The notes under the pieces are model-generated. The model was not told the DNA's origin and searched no databases. It saw only the letters and a program-made list of their open reading frames with translations. Both the position numbers and the translations under genes were made by a program. Shown here in pieces: positions 46,044 to 56,999 of a stretch of DNA of 64,000 nucleotides (its first letter is position 1; each line of letters starts with the position of its first letter). Source of the stretch: Artocarpus heterophyllus (taxonomy: Eukaryota > Streptophyta > Magnoliopsida > Rosales > Moraceae); the NCBI GenBank assembly GCA_025403435.1, contig CM046343.1, positions 24,707,126 to 24,771,125 of the forward strand, in the 5' to 3' direction.

Positions 46044-48917
46044 TGTAATGACCAAGGAAAATTCACTAATAAAATCCAGTATTTAATTGGGTTTAATTAA
46101 TGAATTTACCCTTATAAATCGTATTTTTGTAAAAAAAAATAACAATAACGTATAAATAAACAATGTTAATAGGAAACTTCACTGTAAACTTGATGTGATG
46201 TTGGATATTGCTAAATACAGATTTTGTGAGCTTAAATGCTCAAAAATTTACGAATAATATCCATAAAAAGAATTTCATATCACAATTAATTATAGTATTG
46301 TGATATAAATTAAGGGATGATTAAGGTATAAATAAAGTAGAAAAGCATGCTAAAATCCTAAAACAGTGTAAAAAGAGTACAGCGTAGTATAAGTACATTA
46401 CCAAGGTAAAAACACAAATATAAGAAATGTGTGTTTGGGTTGCAAAAGTGAACCGAAGAATAAATAGGATATTTTATATTGTTCAAGAATACATTTTTCA
46501 CTGGTTTTGCCCTAACAGTATAAAAAAATACTATGTGGTAAAAAATTATACTGTGTAAAGTTTTGAGGGCTACCAAGTAGACAACCAAATGGTGTGGATT
46601 GGGCCACCACATCATCAAATGTGGCCCAACCATATTGAGCCAACCATTACCCTTAATCATGATCGAAGGTGGTGACTCACCATTTAAAAAAAAAATCTAA
46701 AAGAGATAAGTCTTAAAATTAAGACTTAAGCATAAAATTTTTTTCACGCTCTTCCCCATAACCACGGCAACCATAGCCTCTCTTCTCCAAAAAAAAAAAA
46801 AAAATTCAAGCTCAATTCTTTACAAAACTACCCAACCAAGCTTCAAGAGTCAAAGTTCAAGGGATTTCCCAAACTTCTAAGGTAAAAATCCAAACTTTCC
46901 TAAGTTGTTTTTAGGGATTTTCTTGGTTTGGGTGGGGGTGTTTGACAAGAACTCCTTTCCTATGAATCTTGCCTAGGAAAGTTGCAAACAAACCCTTGGG
47001 AGACCTAGGTTCATCAACTTTTCTTGGTAAGGTTCAATTCTACAATTTAAAGTTTATATAGTTTTTGCTTTGGTTTGGTTTGTTTCAAAATGGCATGTAA
47101 CCATTTAAACAAGTTTATGGTGTAAATGTTTAAGTATATGGTATGTGATGAGGTTTTGTTGTTGAATTAGGGGTTTAAATGTCAAAATTTTCATTTGGTG
47201 TTAAAATAGGAGAAATTTTATAAACTTTGAAGAGTTTTTAAAAGAATTGTGATTTGACATGAAAAATTGTTTAAGAAGGTCTTGAATCTATCTAAATAGT
47301 GATTGGAATGCTACTTTAAAGCAGATTTTTACAAAAACTACCCCAAGGACTAAATTGCAAAAAAAATTCCTAATCTCGGTTGATTTAAAAAATGGTTGAA
47401 AACTCCCTGTATATTGGGAATTTCAAAAAAGTTAAAACACGAAAGTTGTAGATCTCGACAAAACTGTTAGGACTTGTAGACGGTTCATCGAAATTCGCCA
47501 CTGTTTGTGAGATACAAATTTTGCAAATTTTATTAAAGTTGAAAAAAAATTTCAAGGGGCAAAAATGTCATTTTATAAAAGGAAGTTGAGTAAGGAACTT
47601 TGGAAAGATTTAATCCTTGTGAAAGATGGAAATTTATGGTTTAAAAAGATTATTTTTTATTCTGGTGGCAAAATCGTCAAAATTTTTAAATCCAGGGTAA
47701 AATTGCAAAGTTTTGTTAAACTTAGTTTTTAGCGCAAAATAAGAAACTCGACACCCTAAGTCATTGTTTTATAGCTAATGAGAAACAATTTTCATTAAAA
47801 TAGCAAAATCAAGTTTGGGGAATTTAAAATCATCATTTTCTTGCAAAATGTCCCGAACAGACCCGAAACATTCGAAAAAGGAAAAAATGTTATTAGCAAG
47901 AATTTTCTTCTTTCAATAGAAATGAGAAGGTAGAGTGAACTGAGACGGATTTGAATTCTTGATTATCGGAGTTATTAACTGTAGAGCAACACGATCTATT
48001 CATAAATGAGTGCTTTGCATTGATACATAGATAAATAGTTATAATTTGGCTAATGACGATACAATTGGCCAAATAGGACACTAGACGACTAAAGGAGGAA
48101 CTGAAGTCGGTCTATACGATATCACATACAAGTAAGTACCAACCCCACCTACAGTATGGAATAGTAGATTTTTGGTATAATATATATATACGTGTACCTG
48201 TGTGTATTATACCGTTAGAGAAGTGTATATGTTTTGCACTTAACATGCGAATATATCGTCATGCATGGTATGATAACCATAATAATTAGATTGGTAAATG
48301 AATCACCAGAAAAACAGAAAAGTGTCGTACCAGCTCCCGACTCAAGGGGAGTTTAAACTTATGTTATGGTCTCGGCGTTACAAAAACCTATGTGCACATA
48401 TGGTACAAACACTTAGACCCTAGTTGAAGATGAGATATGACAAGAATAAAGAATGTTTATAAAAAAACATAAATAGATCATGCATACTGGTGAATGATAC
48501 ATGTGGACCATGATTAGGCTTACTGAGCATAAGCTCACCTAGTTATTTCATGTTATAGGTATTGCCACTAAGAGGTCAAAGTGAATTCACTTATGAGCTA
48601 ACGGTAGGGTATGAGCCGTGTGCAAGTCAGGGTAGTGTATACCGCCACAATCATGTTTCCCCATTTTATGTATTTAAAGTTAACTTAGAACTTGTTGTAA
48701 ACTGACGTATGGAATGGTTAAATAAGACAAAATCTCTTTTGAAAAATGTTATGTTAAGCATATTAAAAGAGTTTAGTTATGTATACATAAATATAAAAAG
48801 AAGTTTGTGTATGCCTGTGTGCTTTACTATTACTATTTTAAAAAAAAAAATTGAGGCTTTTTATAAATACGTAAGGAAAATGTTAAAGCACGGCCTGAAA
48901 AATGACAGGTTGTGACA
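46044..48917 (+). mobile_element. solo LTR family A, 2874 bp, target duplication AAAGG
   Basis: It starts TGTAATGACC and ends GGTTGTGACA, with AAAGG at 46039-46043 and 48918-48922. Removing it and one AAAGG rejoins the copia RT reading GYIEK to LKRYN in frame, which fixes the ends to the base. No coding region or second LTR is inside. Related sequence occurs at 57-59.2 kb and 59.8-63.04 kb, where shared blocks include AAAGTTGTAGATCT and the TGG/CTCGGCGTT-type region. The length and 5-bp target site suit a Ty3/gypsy LTR. The frame at 48709-48915 is spurious. Confidence 0.95.
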
Positions 48918-50148
48918 AAAGGTCCTCAAGAGATATAACATGTAGGGTTGGAAACCAAATACTTCCCCTGTAGCTAAGGGAGACAAGTTTAGTCTCAATT
49001 AGTGCCCTAAGAATGATTTTGAGATTCAAAAAATGCAAAAGATTTCTCATGCGTCAGCAGTTGGGAGTCTAATGTATACTCAAGTTTGTACACGTTTGGA
49101 TACTGCGTACGTTATTGGGATGTTAGGTAGATATTTAAGCAATCCAAGAGTAGACCATTAGAAAATAGCCAAACAAGTCTTGTGGTACTTACAGAGAACA
49201 AAAGTCTACATGCTCATGTATTGGAGGTCTAATTAGCTTAAGATCGTTGGTTATACTTACTCAGATTATGTTGAATTCCAAGATAGTATGAAATATACGT
49301 CAGGCTATATCTACCTTCTAGTTGGAAGTGTTGTCTCTTGGAAGAGTGCTAAATAGTCTCTTATAGCCTCTTCTACCATGGCAGCAGAGTTCATAGCATA
49401 TTATGAGGCATCCAGTCACGCAATATGGCTGCGAAATTTTATCATAATGCTATACATAGTAGACAGTATTGAAAAACCACTCAAATAATTTTGTGACAAT
49501 AAGTCGACAGTTATGTATTCCAATACCAATAGGAGCTCGATGAAGTCGAAGCATAAAGATATCAAATTCCTAGTTGTTAAAGAAAGAATTTAAAGTAGAC
49601 AGTTGTCTACAAAACACATCGAAACAAACTCCATGATTGCAGATCCACTTACTAAGGGATTGCCACCAAAAGTGTTTCATGAGCACACTACTCGTATGGG
49701 TGTCATGTCATTTGAGGATATTTAGTTTTAGTAAGAATTTGTAATTTTAGATGCTTTTCTGATATAAATACATTTTTAGTTAATTCAGTTTATATATATT
49801 TTGAGGTTATTTTCTGCAAAAATAAAGTTGTGGTTTATTTACACTTTGATTTTGGTATGATCTCACTAAGGTTTAAGGTGGACCAGTTGAATATAGGCAT
49901 CTTAAAATCACATTGTATGAAATTTCCATGCTACACATCTATGTTTGATCTTTACATTAGTTGTGTTAGTATATGTGATCATTGATGAGTTTAGTTACGA
50001 CATATGTAATGAAAATCACTTTGATCTTATATTAATATGGTTAATAGACAAGATTGTTAAGAAGCATCTGGTTTTGATAGCAGAATTCATGAGCTCATAA
50101 TGTATAATTCACATTTACAAAGTTACATATATAGCCCTAGTAAGAGAT

Positions 50149-50620
50149 TATTAGAATTAAATCTAATTTATGGGTTAATATGTTAAATAAATATATATTA
50201 TAGGCTATCAGATAAAGTTAGCCTAATTAAAGTGATCAATTTGAATTTTGGGCTTTTAATGCATCATTAAGTATGAGCTCTGGAAAGACCAAAATATAAT
50301 TATTGATTTTATAATAGACTAAATTAATAATTAAAGATAACTTACAGGTACAGTTATATAAAACAGTTGTGGTCCTCAAGTTAGTACTTACTTTTTTTTT
50401 CTAGCACCTATCCTCAGAAAGATTATGGAGGAAATACATAGACTTTCTCTACAGGAGGGCTTACGTATTAGACTTGGAAGATCCTCAATCTCAAGACTCG
50501 AGAATCACGCTTTAATTCATGGATTCATGTTAGCTTCTGCATCTTATTAATTCTCTCGGTGATTTGACATAAAGATCCAGGTTTGATGATAGTTTTCATC
50601 TAAGATTAAGTTTTCCAACA
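50149..50620 (+). repeat. 3' LTR of the rearranged copia element
   Basis: It is co-linear with the 5' LTR. The first two bases read TA instead of TG; the end CCAACA is intact. Compared with the 5' LTR most changes are G to A or C to T, as expected of methylated, silent DNA. Confidence 0.9.
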
Positions 50621-50807
50621 CATTAAACCACATTCTTTTCTTTCTTTTCTATATTTATATATTTCCCTATTGGAAGTTGTATGAAAAAAGAGCTCAAACG
50701 TCAGAGAGCAGAAAATATGCAAACATGAAAGTACCTCAATTAGATGTCAAAGATTTTTTCAAGGAAAGAATGAATACATCCTGTAAAAGACAGAAGAAAC
50801 ACTGGCG

Positions 50808-51159
50808 TTACGCTTTCTTTTTTTCGGATTTGAGCATCACGAGTCCAATGAATATGCATAAGAAGCAGAGAAGCACCACGCCGGCAAATACGGGTATTAA
50901 TATCGCATATTCTTGAGGTAGAAAGAACTGTTGGATGAAATGATCACTGTCTACAAATGGCTGAAGCATCGTATGACAATTAAAAAAAGGGGGGGAGCTA
51001 ACAAAAGTATAAGAATGCAATATTTGTTACTGAGAAAACGGTTAAAATGTTAGAAAAAGATAAACTTACAAGGATGATGACCCAAAATGTGTAATAAGTG
51101 AATATATAGAGACTGATGAGCGATAATAAGAACCCGACTGCCCTGTCTGCCAATTCCAT
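50808..51159 (-). CDS. DPM2: dolichol-phosphate-mannose synthase subunit 2
   Basis: Coding exons 51159-51070 and 50960-50808 give 80 residues, the usual size for plant DPM2. GT..AG borders; the intron falls between Leu30 and Pro31. Segments: MELADRAVGFLLSLISLYIF and onward forms membrane helix 1 (about 7-30); PFVDSDHFIQQFFLPQEYA is the lumenal loop; the second helix is about 50-72; the end is KSEKKKA. DPM2 is an ER membrane protein that stabilises the catalytic subunit DPM1 making dolichol-phosphate-mannose for N-glycosylation and GPI anchors (family knowledge). The ATG at 51159 follows an acceptor at about 51186, so a 5' UTR intron of about 1.2 kb precedes the coding part, with a donor-like AG|GTGAAT at about 52417. 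The longer frame starting further upstream is intron read-through. Confidence 0.93.
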
Positions 51160-51186
51160 TCTGATATTCCTGGCTTTACCACCTGT

Positions 51187-52530
51187 TAATAGGAATTGGA
51201 TGAAGATGAGCGTCTTACATGGAGCATCAAACACTAAAGAGTAACAACAGTTTACAAGTACAACTGCAAAGGCTTGTATCTAATCCCTACAAGACAGAAA
51301 GCATTTTGAAGGAAAAGATAGGATTCCAAACATTGGGTTTCAGTTAATTCCTCTTTCAAGCAACCAAAACATTCTCAGAAATGGTTTGAGATATAAAAAC
51401 GTCAAATGCATGGAAAAACACTTAGCATGGGAAACAGAAGTAGGGTGAGTATAGGATAAAATAACATTTGAGTCAAACTATCCACCACTGAAGGATTTGA
51501 TTTAAAACTTGCCTCAAAAGGGGGTGTCAACAATAATTGCTAAAAGCTACTGATTAGCCAGTACAATCTGCTTAAAAAAAAAAAAAAATATCTCGTGCAA
51601 CCAGTTTCGTTCTACACGTGGCCATGTACATTAGCAATAAAAGCCTTCGAATTCATTTTGCAAGTCACAAAAAACTCTTCCTTCCGATGCTTCTCTTTTT
51701 TGGCATAAACCCCCAATTCTATAAAGTTTCACATGTTTGATAAAGGTTTGAACCAATTGTAGTAAAAACATGAGCACGGGGAGCTTTATACCATAGTTTA
51801 TTTTTTCTTAACAATATAACATGTCAGATATTTACACTAGTTTTAGTTAAAACCGACAACGACAAACACCCAAAAACATTTCATTTCACACTGAGAAACG
51901 TAACGTCCAAAGGTAAAATTTGAATCAGGTGCTTTGAAAGGCAGGCACATTTTCATTTAACGGGATAAATCTCATCCATTGGGTTCTTAAGTCTAAACTA
52001 TGAAAAGTTTTTATATAATCATCTCTCTCTCTTCCCACACACCGTTGTCATAAATTCTTGAGACTTAAAAAAAAGAAAAAAGAAAAAAAAAACTCAATGC
52101 TTTGAATTTTCCATCACAACCACAAATTCCCAAAATTCTTAAACCCCTGATTATGCATAAACGGAAGAGAGACAAAGAGAGAGGGGGGAACAATGTTCTC
52201 TAAAATTTTGCTAAATATGAAGCATTAGAGGCAAAGAGAGAAGTTGCCTTTTTTTTTTTTTTTTTTTTTTTGGTGGGATCAAAGATTGATACTTTCCTAA
52301 GATATATTTACTTACATGGTTCAATTCCTCAAGCAAATTTAAGAAATTCCGAAATTTGAAGAAATGAGATAAAAAAAAAAAAGGTATAATTACGACACAG
52401 ATCGGGCGAAATTCACCTCTTATCGATCAGGATCAAAGATCTACGACGCAGCTCAGCCGAGAGATAGAGAGGAGCGGAGAGACAGACGACGTCGTCGACG
52501 AGGAAAAGCAAAACGGGAAGCAGAAAAAAT
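51187..52530 (-). other. DPM2 5' UTR intron and probable first non-coding exon
   Basis: An acceptor (TTAACAG) at about 51186 and a donor (GAG|GTGAATTT) at about 52417 define a likely intron of about 1.23 kb. The GC-richer sequence at 52418-52530, with GACGTCGTC-type words, is the likely first exon and promoter region. A diverged MITE (about 51740-51873) and long T tract (52243-52272) lie in or next to it. Confidence 0.5.
51740..51873. mobile_element. MITE family 1, diverged copy
   Basis: It ends in GACAAACACCC and has GTTTTAGTTAAAACCGACA on the right; the left reads TTTGAACCAATTGTAGTAAA with GAGCTTTATACCATAG inside. It matches the family at 19443 in arrangement, but with one end unclear. Confidence 0.45.
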
Positions 52531-54200
52531 AATGCCAATTGCAAAAGCTGGCTGTTTGGCTACACGGACCTAAATATCTTCCATACCCGTTTGGTTACGC
52601 CTATCTCGGGGTCTAGTTTACAAATTTGGAATGAATGGATAATGAGAGGAAGAGGTTTTTTTTTTTTTTTTTTTGGAATATAAAGGAAGAGAAATTTCGC
52701 TCAACAATTCTTGTTTTGTTGAAAATGGCTAGAGGATTTGTATCAACAGTGAAATACATATAACGTAATCAATTTGAAAACTATTGGAACGTTTATGCCG
52801 TTTTTTTAAGAACTCAAACAGTTCTAAACAACTATAATATAATAATGAAAAAATTACAATACCTATCCATATTACATATTGTATTATATAATTACATATA
52901 AATAATTTTAATGATATCATCATAAGACCTTTGTAAAAATTTTATAAATTAGAGTCATATTTTAATTCAATAAACGTAATTGGATTAATTGTCTCATTAA
53001 CCCTAAATAACAACATTGAAGCCCGTATATACTAAAATATTTTGAACCAAAAGTCGTTTGAACCAGTCTCTTAAACCCCAATAATGTATTTGTATATTAA
53101 AAATAATAAACAAGTTTACCATCAATAAATTATCAATTTTTAATTTTATTTTAATGTTCTATAGTTTTTTTCACTTAATGTGATACCCAATTTTGTAAAT
53201 TATATTATGCCTATTTGTTTTGTATATTTTTTGTACTCAATAAACTTAAATTTAGATTCGAATATCAAGAAACTTTTAGATATATATTTATTTTTTCTAA
53301 AATTTAAATCCTTTAAGTATTTAAGAATTCAAGTTTTCAAAATTCTGACATCCCCTAAACTTTTGATACTCCGATATCTTTGCTACAGTAAAAATTGAAA
53401 TTCTCTTTTCTATATTTGAGAGAAAAAAATTATAACTTCTTCATTTGATATCCAAATGAAATAATTTTTTTTTTCATTGTGTTCCTAGTGAAGATAGGAA
53501 TAAATTAATATCTTTAATGTATATTTCTTAAGATCATTAACATTAAGATTTTATTAAATTTATCAATAAATCAAAAACTATTTTCACTACCTCTTCAAAC
53601 ACAAATTCTAATTTTATTCTATACTCACATCCAAACTTAAATATACATCCAAACGTTAATTCGGTTAACAATTCAAATCACTAACTTAAATTCTAATTCA
53701 AATCATATAACTCAAATCAAATCACTAATTCGAATCTATTTATCAAAAAAGCCTCAAATTCTTTAGTTAAACCATCAAATGAACAACTTATTGACACACG
53801 TCAAATTTGTTAACAGAGAGAATGGATATTGTACCGGTTTACACTCTATCCTCTTATGTTGCTACGCCACCACCACTAGTGTTGTTAAAAAATGGATAGT
53901 GGCATCTAGTTTTCCTTGTAAAGAATGCAAACCGAACGCTTTCTTTATAGCTTCTCCTTCTGGAAATGTAACATTTTATCAGCTCCTTTAAAAGTTAAAA
54001 CAACTCTTTGCAACAAGAAGAGTAACAAGTTATAAAACGATCATTTTCAACATGTTTTCTCCCTTAAAAAATAAAATAAATGAAGTACACCTTTAACCAG
54101 ATATCCCTCGGTTTTTTCACAAAACCACAAAGTTCTCCAAAAACAAGAAACCAGGAGAAAAAATAACAATGCGTGAAACAAAGAAACAACTGGTCGTCTT
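52531..54200. other. AT-rich intergenic sequence, no gene seen
   Basis: Very AT-rich sequence with repeated AAATCA/TTCAAAT words around 53640-53760. The frames 53180-53398 and 53779-53991 on the plus strand have no recognised content. The part just below 54366 is probably the 3' UTR of the next minus-strand gene. Confidence 0.45.
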
Positions 54201-54365
54201 AAGAGTCTGAGCACTCAGCCCCACAGGATCCCCTGCATTGCATCAAACGAACAACATCCCAAAAAACCATCAAAATAGTTTGATCTCACCTTTCTCTTAT
54301 TCCATAAGATATTAGAGCAAAATAAAAAATAAAAAATAAAAATAAAAATAAAAAATCTTTCCCAG

Positions 54366-56069
54366 TCAGTTTTGTTGCATCCACTGCATTATATCTTTCC
54401 TAATAACTCCCTCAAACCTAGTTTTGGTGTAATTTGATCCTACGGCTCCAACCCCATTGACACACAAGTGCCTATAATGGGTCATAGAAGTACCAATAGG
54501 CTTTGGCACTAGCATCACAGAGACGCTGGCAAATGGTTTAGGCCAAACATTCTTGTAAGCCGTAAATAGATGCCTGTCAGATTCCTGGTTTCTTGATGTT
54601 TGGGTGATCCCCGAACTTTTCAGTTGACCGGAGTTCGATGCCTGGTTTGTCATGCTCAGGTTCGAGCTAGCACCGTTGGACGGTTTCTCACGTGGAGGAC
54701 CCCGGACTTGAGCCGACGGTTTCATTCGATCAAGCCATCGTAAAATCCAGTTTCCAAGATTTCGACCAACTTCGATATCCCTTTGTTGTACTTTGTGGTG
54801 AACCTTGAGTGCCATATCAAACATGGCACGAGTTCGTCTATAAAAGAAACAAGGGGCAAAAGTAAAGAAAAAAAGCAAAAAAGCAAAAGAAGGCGATTAA
54901 TTCCAATTAAAGCAGTCGACAAATTGCTATTCTGCAGAAAACAATCAAAGCCAATGGCTTATCAGCGACAGAGAGTTTAGTGATCACTGTTCTCAAATGT
55001 CACTGAATAACAAAAGCTTCTCTAGGCTGTCTTTGTACTTTCCAAGTTTCAATGATTAGCAACATTCATCCAAATACTTGCACCATAAAAGAATGGCCTA
55101 TACATAAAGTACACTAAAAAAGCATAGTCAAATAACACTCCTTTTACAGCTAATTTTATGCAAAAGTATTTAACAAATACTATATCATAGTGAAATAAGA
55201 TCAACTTCAGTGTAAATATATGGCAATGGGATGTCCCTTCAAAGTTCATAGATGATTGTTGCCTCCAACAAATACCCAAAACACAACCTAAGGTTAAAGA
55301 ACATAAGACTTGCTTTAAAATCCCTATATAAATTCACAATATTAGGGCAAATTAGATATATAATTAGTTCATACATAGCTTGTTCAGTATCTAATATCAG
55401 ATATACATGTTTTGCCTCCCACAAAGTAAACCAACCATTTGTATCTTAGATTAAGTCAATGTCTAAAATCATTATGTTAAACATCCCAAAAAAATTAAAT
55501 TAAAATTTAAAAATTAAAAATAAAACAAATAAAAAATTAAAAATAAACTTCCCCATCAGAAATCGACCAAAAAATAAGATTGTCATTTTCTTTCTGGGAT
55601 CTACCATTCATGTAAAAGCTTCACTTAGCCCTTGTTTGGTAGGAGGGAAAAATGAAAAGGAAAAATAAGGGTAAGAGGATTAGTACATGAAATTTAAGAC
55701 ATATAATTGTTTGGGAGGTGGGATTAGAGGATGGAATGTATTGAACGACAGGCTCAAAATCCTCCGTATTTTGATCTTTTTCATTCTTGTTCTTACCTAT
55801 TACCAAAAACACAGCACAAACTTACAAAAATTGTTGGCGATCATGCAAGTAATTTGTTAGAACCCAAATTCTCAAATCCCAAACAAAGACGATAATAATA
55901 ACAAATCAAACCCAAAAAAAAAAAGAAACAAGAATTACCGATGAAGAAATTGCCGAATCCTAGGATGTTTGGGGCTTATGAGGCGGCGCTGAATCCTGAG
56001 AGCCAATCTGTACGTCCGCTTCAGACCCAAGAAATACGCCGTCCCTAAAGTGATCTCCCATAGCACCAT
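54366..56069 (-). CDS. plant protein of unknown function, 200 aa, two exons
   Basis: Exons 56069-55939 and 54837-54366 give 200 residues. Borders are GT..AG and the split codon rejoins as Arg. Residues 1-45 are basic and hydrophobic by turns (MVLWEITLGTAYFLGLKRTY, RIQRRLISPKHPRIRQFL), which suggests one membrane-associated helix or an organelle leader. The central part RRTRAMFDMALKVHHKVQQR and GRNLGNWILRWLDRMKPSA is helical and highly charged. A Ser/Asn/Gln-rich linker (about 105-140) follows, then a basic, polar C-terminal segment ending IMQWMQQN. I do not recognise a named domain; the N-terminal half looks like a conserved plant family of uncharacterised proteins. No function is assigned. 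Confidence 0.8.
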
Positions 56070-56999
56070 TGCCTCGTTCCCTCTCACTTCTGTTATGCCC
56101 GGAAGGTGTTTGTGTTCTGGTCTCTCTCAGAAAAATCAATAATAATGTTTTATTTTATTTACTTATTTAATTTTCTTCTTTGCGGTTTCGTTTCACGCAA
56201 GCTAAATGAAAAGAAAAATATGATTCATATCTTGCCGTTTGGATCGCGGACTTTGGAGTAGGAGCCGCCAGAAATTTCCTTCGAACTTTCAAGTGCGAAT
56301 ACGACGTCGTTTTTGTGATATTTGTTTTCGAATTTGAATTTGATTTGATTTGCCTCAAAGAGCTACTGTTGTCTCAACAGCGAGGAGGAGGAAAAAAAGC
56401 CCGAGTCGCCGGTCATGGATGGATTGTCAACCGTTGGATTTTTTTATTCAGTTAATCTGAGCCGTTTGTTGCGTTTTTGTGTAGAACTCTCGAGGTCTGT
56501 TTGGGGTGGGGCTTTTTCATTTTTTTTGTTTTTATGAGAAAATGAGGAGGGCATTTATTGTGGTGGAATTTGATGGGTGGTCTTGAAACGAACCAGTTAA
56601 AGAGTAACCGTATGTTTGAAAATCAAGTTTAAATTTAAATATTGTAACATATGAAAGTTTTATATTATAATAAATTTTTATTTTTTACTATAATATGTGA
56701 GAGCTTTACACTATAATAGTTAAAACTTTTTAATTTTAACTCATTTTTCAAAAGAAATAAGTCTTTGAGTACTCGTTAAAGATCGTCAATATATGTTTTA
56801 CCTTATTTTTCTTTTGCCAATCAAAAAGGTGATCTATAAGATTATTATTGGTAATCTATGAGATTCCCTAGAACTCTCAATTATCTATTATAATCTACCA
56901 AATCATGTGTTATTTTTAAAAAATATATATATATATATGTCAACCATCACCAAGCGGGAAAGAAATCTAGTAGATTGTTTTTTATTTTCAATAGAAAAA
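56070..56999. other. 5' flank of the unknown gene; one MITE
   Basis: The promoter of the minus-strand gene should lie just above 56069. A palindromic MITE occupies about 56610-56755. No other gene is seen. Confidence 0.45.
56610..56755. mobile_element. MITE family 1, copy
   Basis: The left end GTATGTTTGAAAATCAAG and the right end TTTAACTCATTTTTCAAA are inverted to each other. Inside are CATATGAAAGTTTTATATTAT and ATATGTGAGAGCTTTACAC, the mirrored words that define this family. Confidence 0.6.

Larger units (their letters stand above)
43126..49735 (+). pseudogene. copia polyprotein remnant, gag C-term to RNase H
   Basis: The gag end includes a knuckle CFFCGAKGHKKKHY with Tyr for the last Cys (about 43353). 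Protease at about 43490 reads WWIYSGGTTHIS, with Tyr for the catalytic Asp. GAG-pre-integrase LWHKRLDHFS (43918) and a zinc half with Tyr for one Cys (NYIKGKQTN, about 44020) follow. Integrase runs about 44085-44640. A 186-bp tandem duplication lies at 44901-45272. RT begins at about 45290 (QKWIDAMNEEIKSMKNN), continues HQMDVKTAFLND, and its active-site motif reads YINDILFGSNN, with Asn for one Asp. The RT is interrupted at 46043 by a solo LTR and resumes at 48923. RNase H follows (SALGSLMY-like at 49060, then AEFIAYYEASSHAIWLR and the DPLTKGLPPK end at about 49645). Numerous stops. Confidence 0.9.
39642..50620 (+). mobile_element. rearranged Ty1/copia retrotransposon with nested solo LTR
   Basis: LTRs of about 472 bp lie at 39642-40114 and 50149-50620. 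They are co-linear over their length and about 85-90% identical by eye, with most differences transitions. Flanks CATCA (39637-39641) and CATTA (50621-50625) fit a 5-bp target duplication with one change. Inside: a degenerate primer-binding site, a leader, an inverted copy of LTR tail, leader and gag (41071-43125), then plus-strand gag end, protease, integrase, RT, a 2.87-kb solo LTR inserted in RT, the rest of RT and RNase H. Many stops make it inactive. Confidence 0.9.

Noticed and set aside
48709..48915. Open frame of 68 codons
   Set aside because: It lies wholly within the solo LTR 46044-48917 and has no protein similarity that I recognise.
50998..51234. Longer DPM2 start through the MFDAPCK frame
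   Set aside because: The upstream part crosses an acceptor site and reads intron sequence, and the downstream part runs past the exon 1 donor into the next intron.
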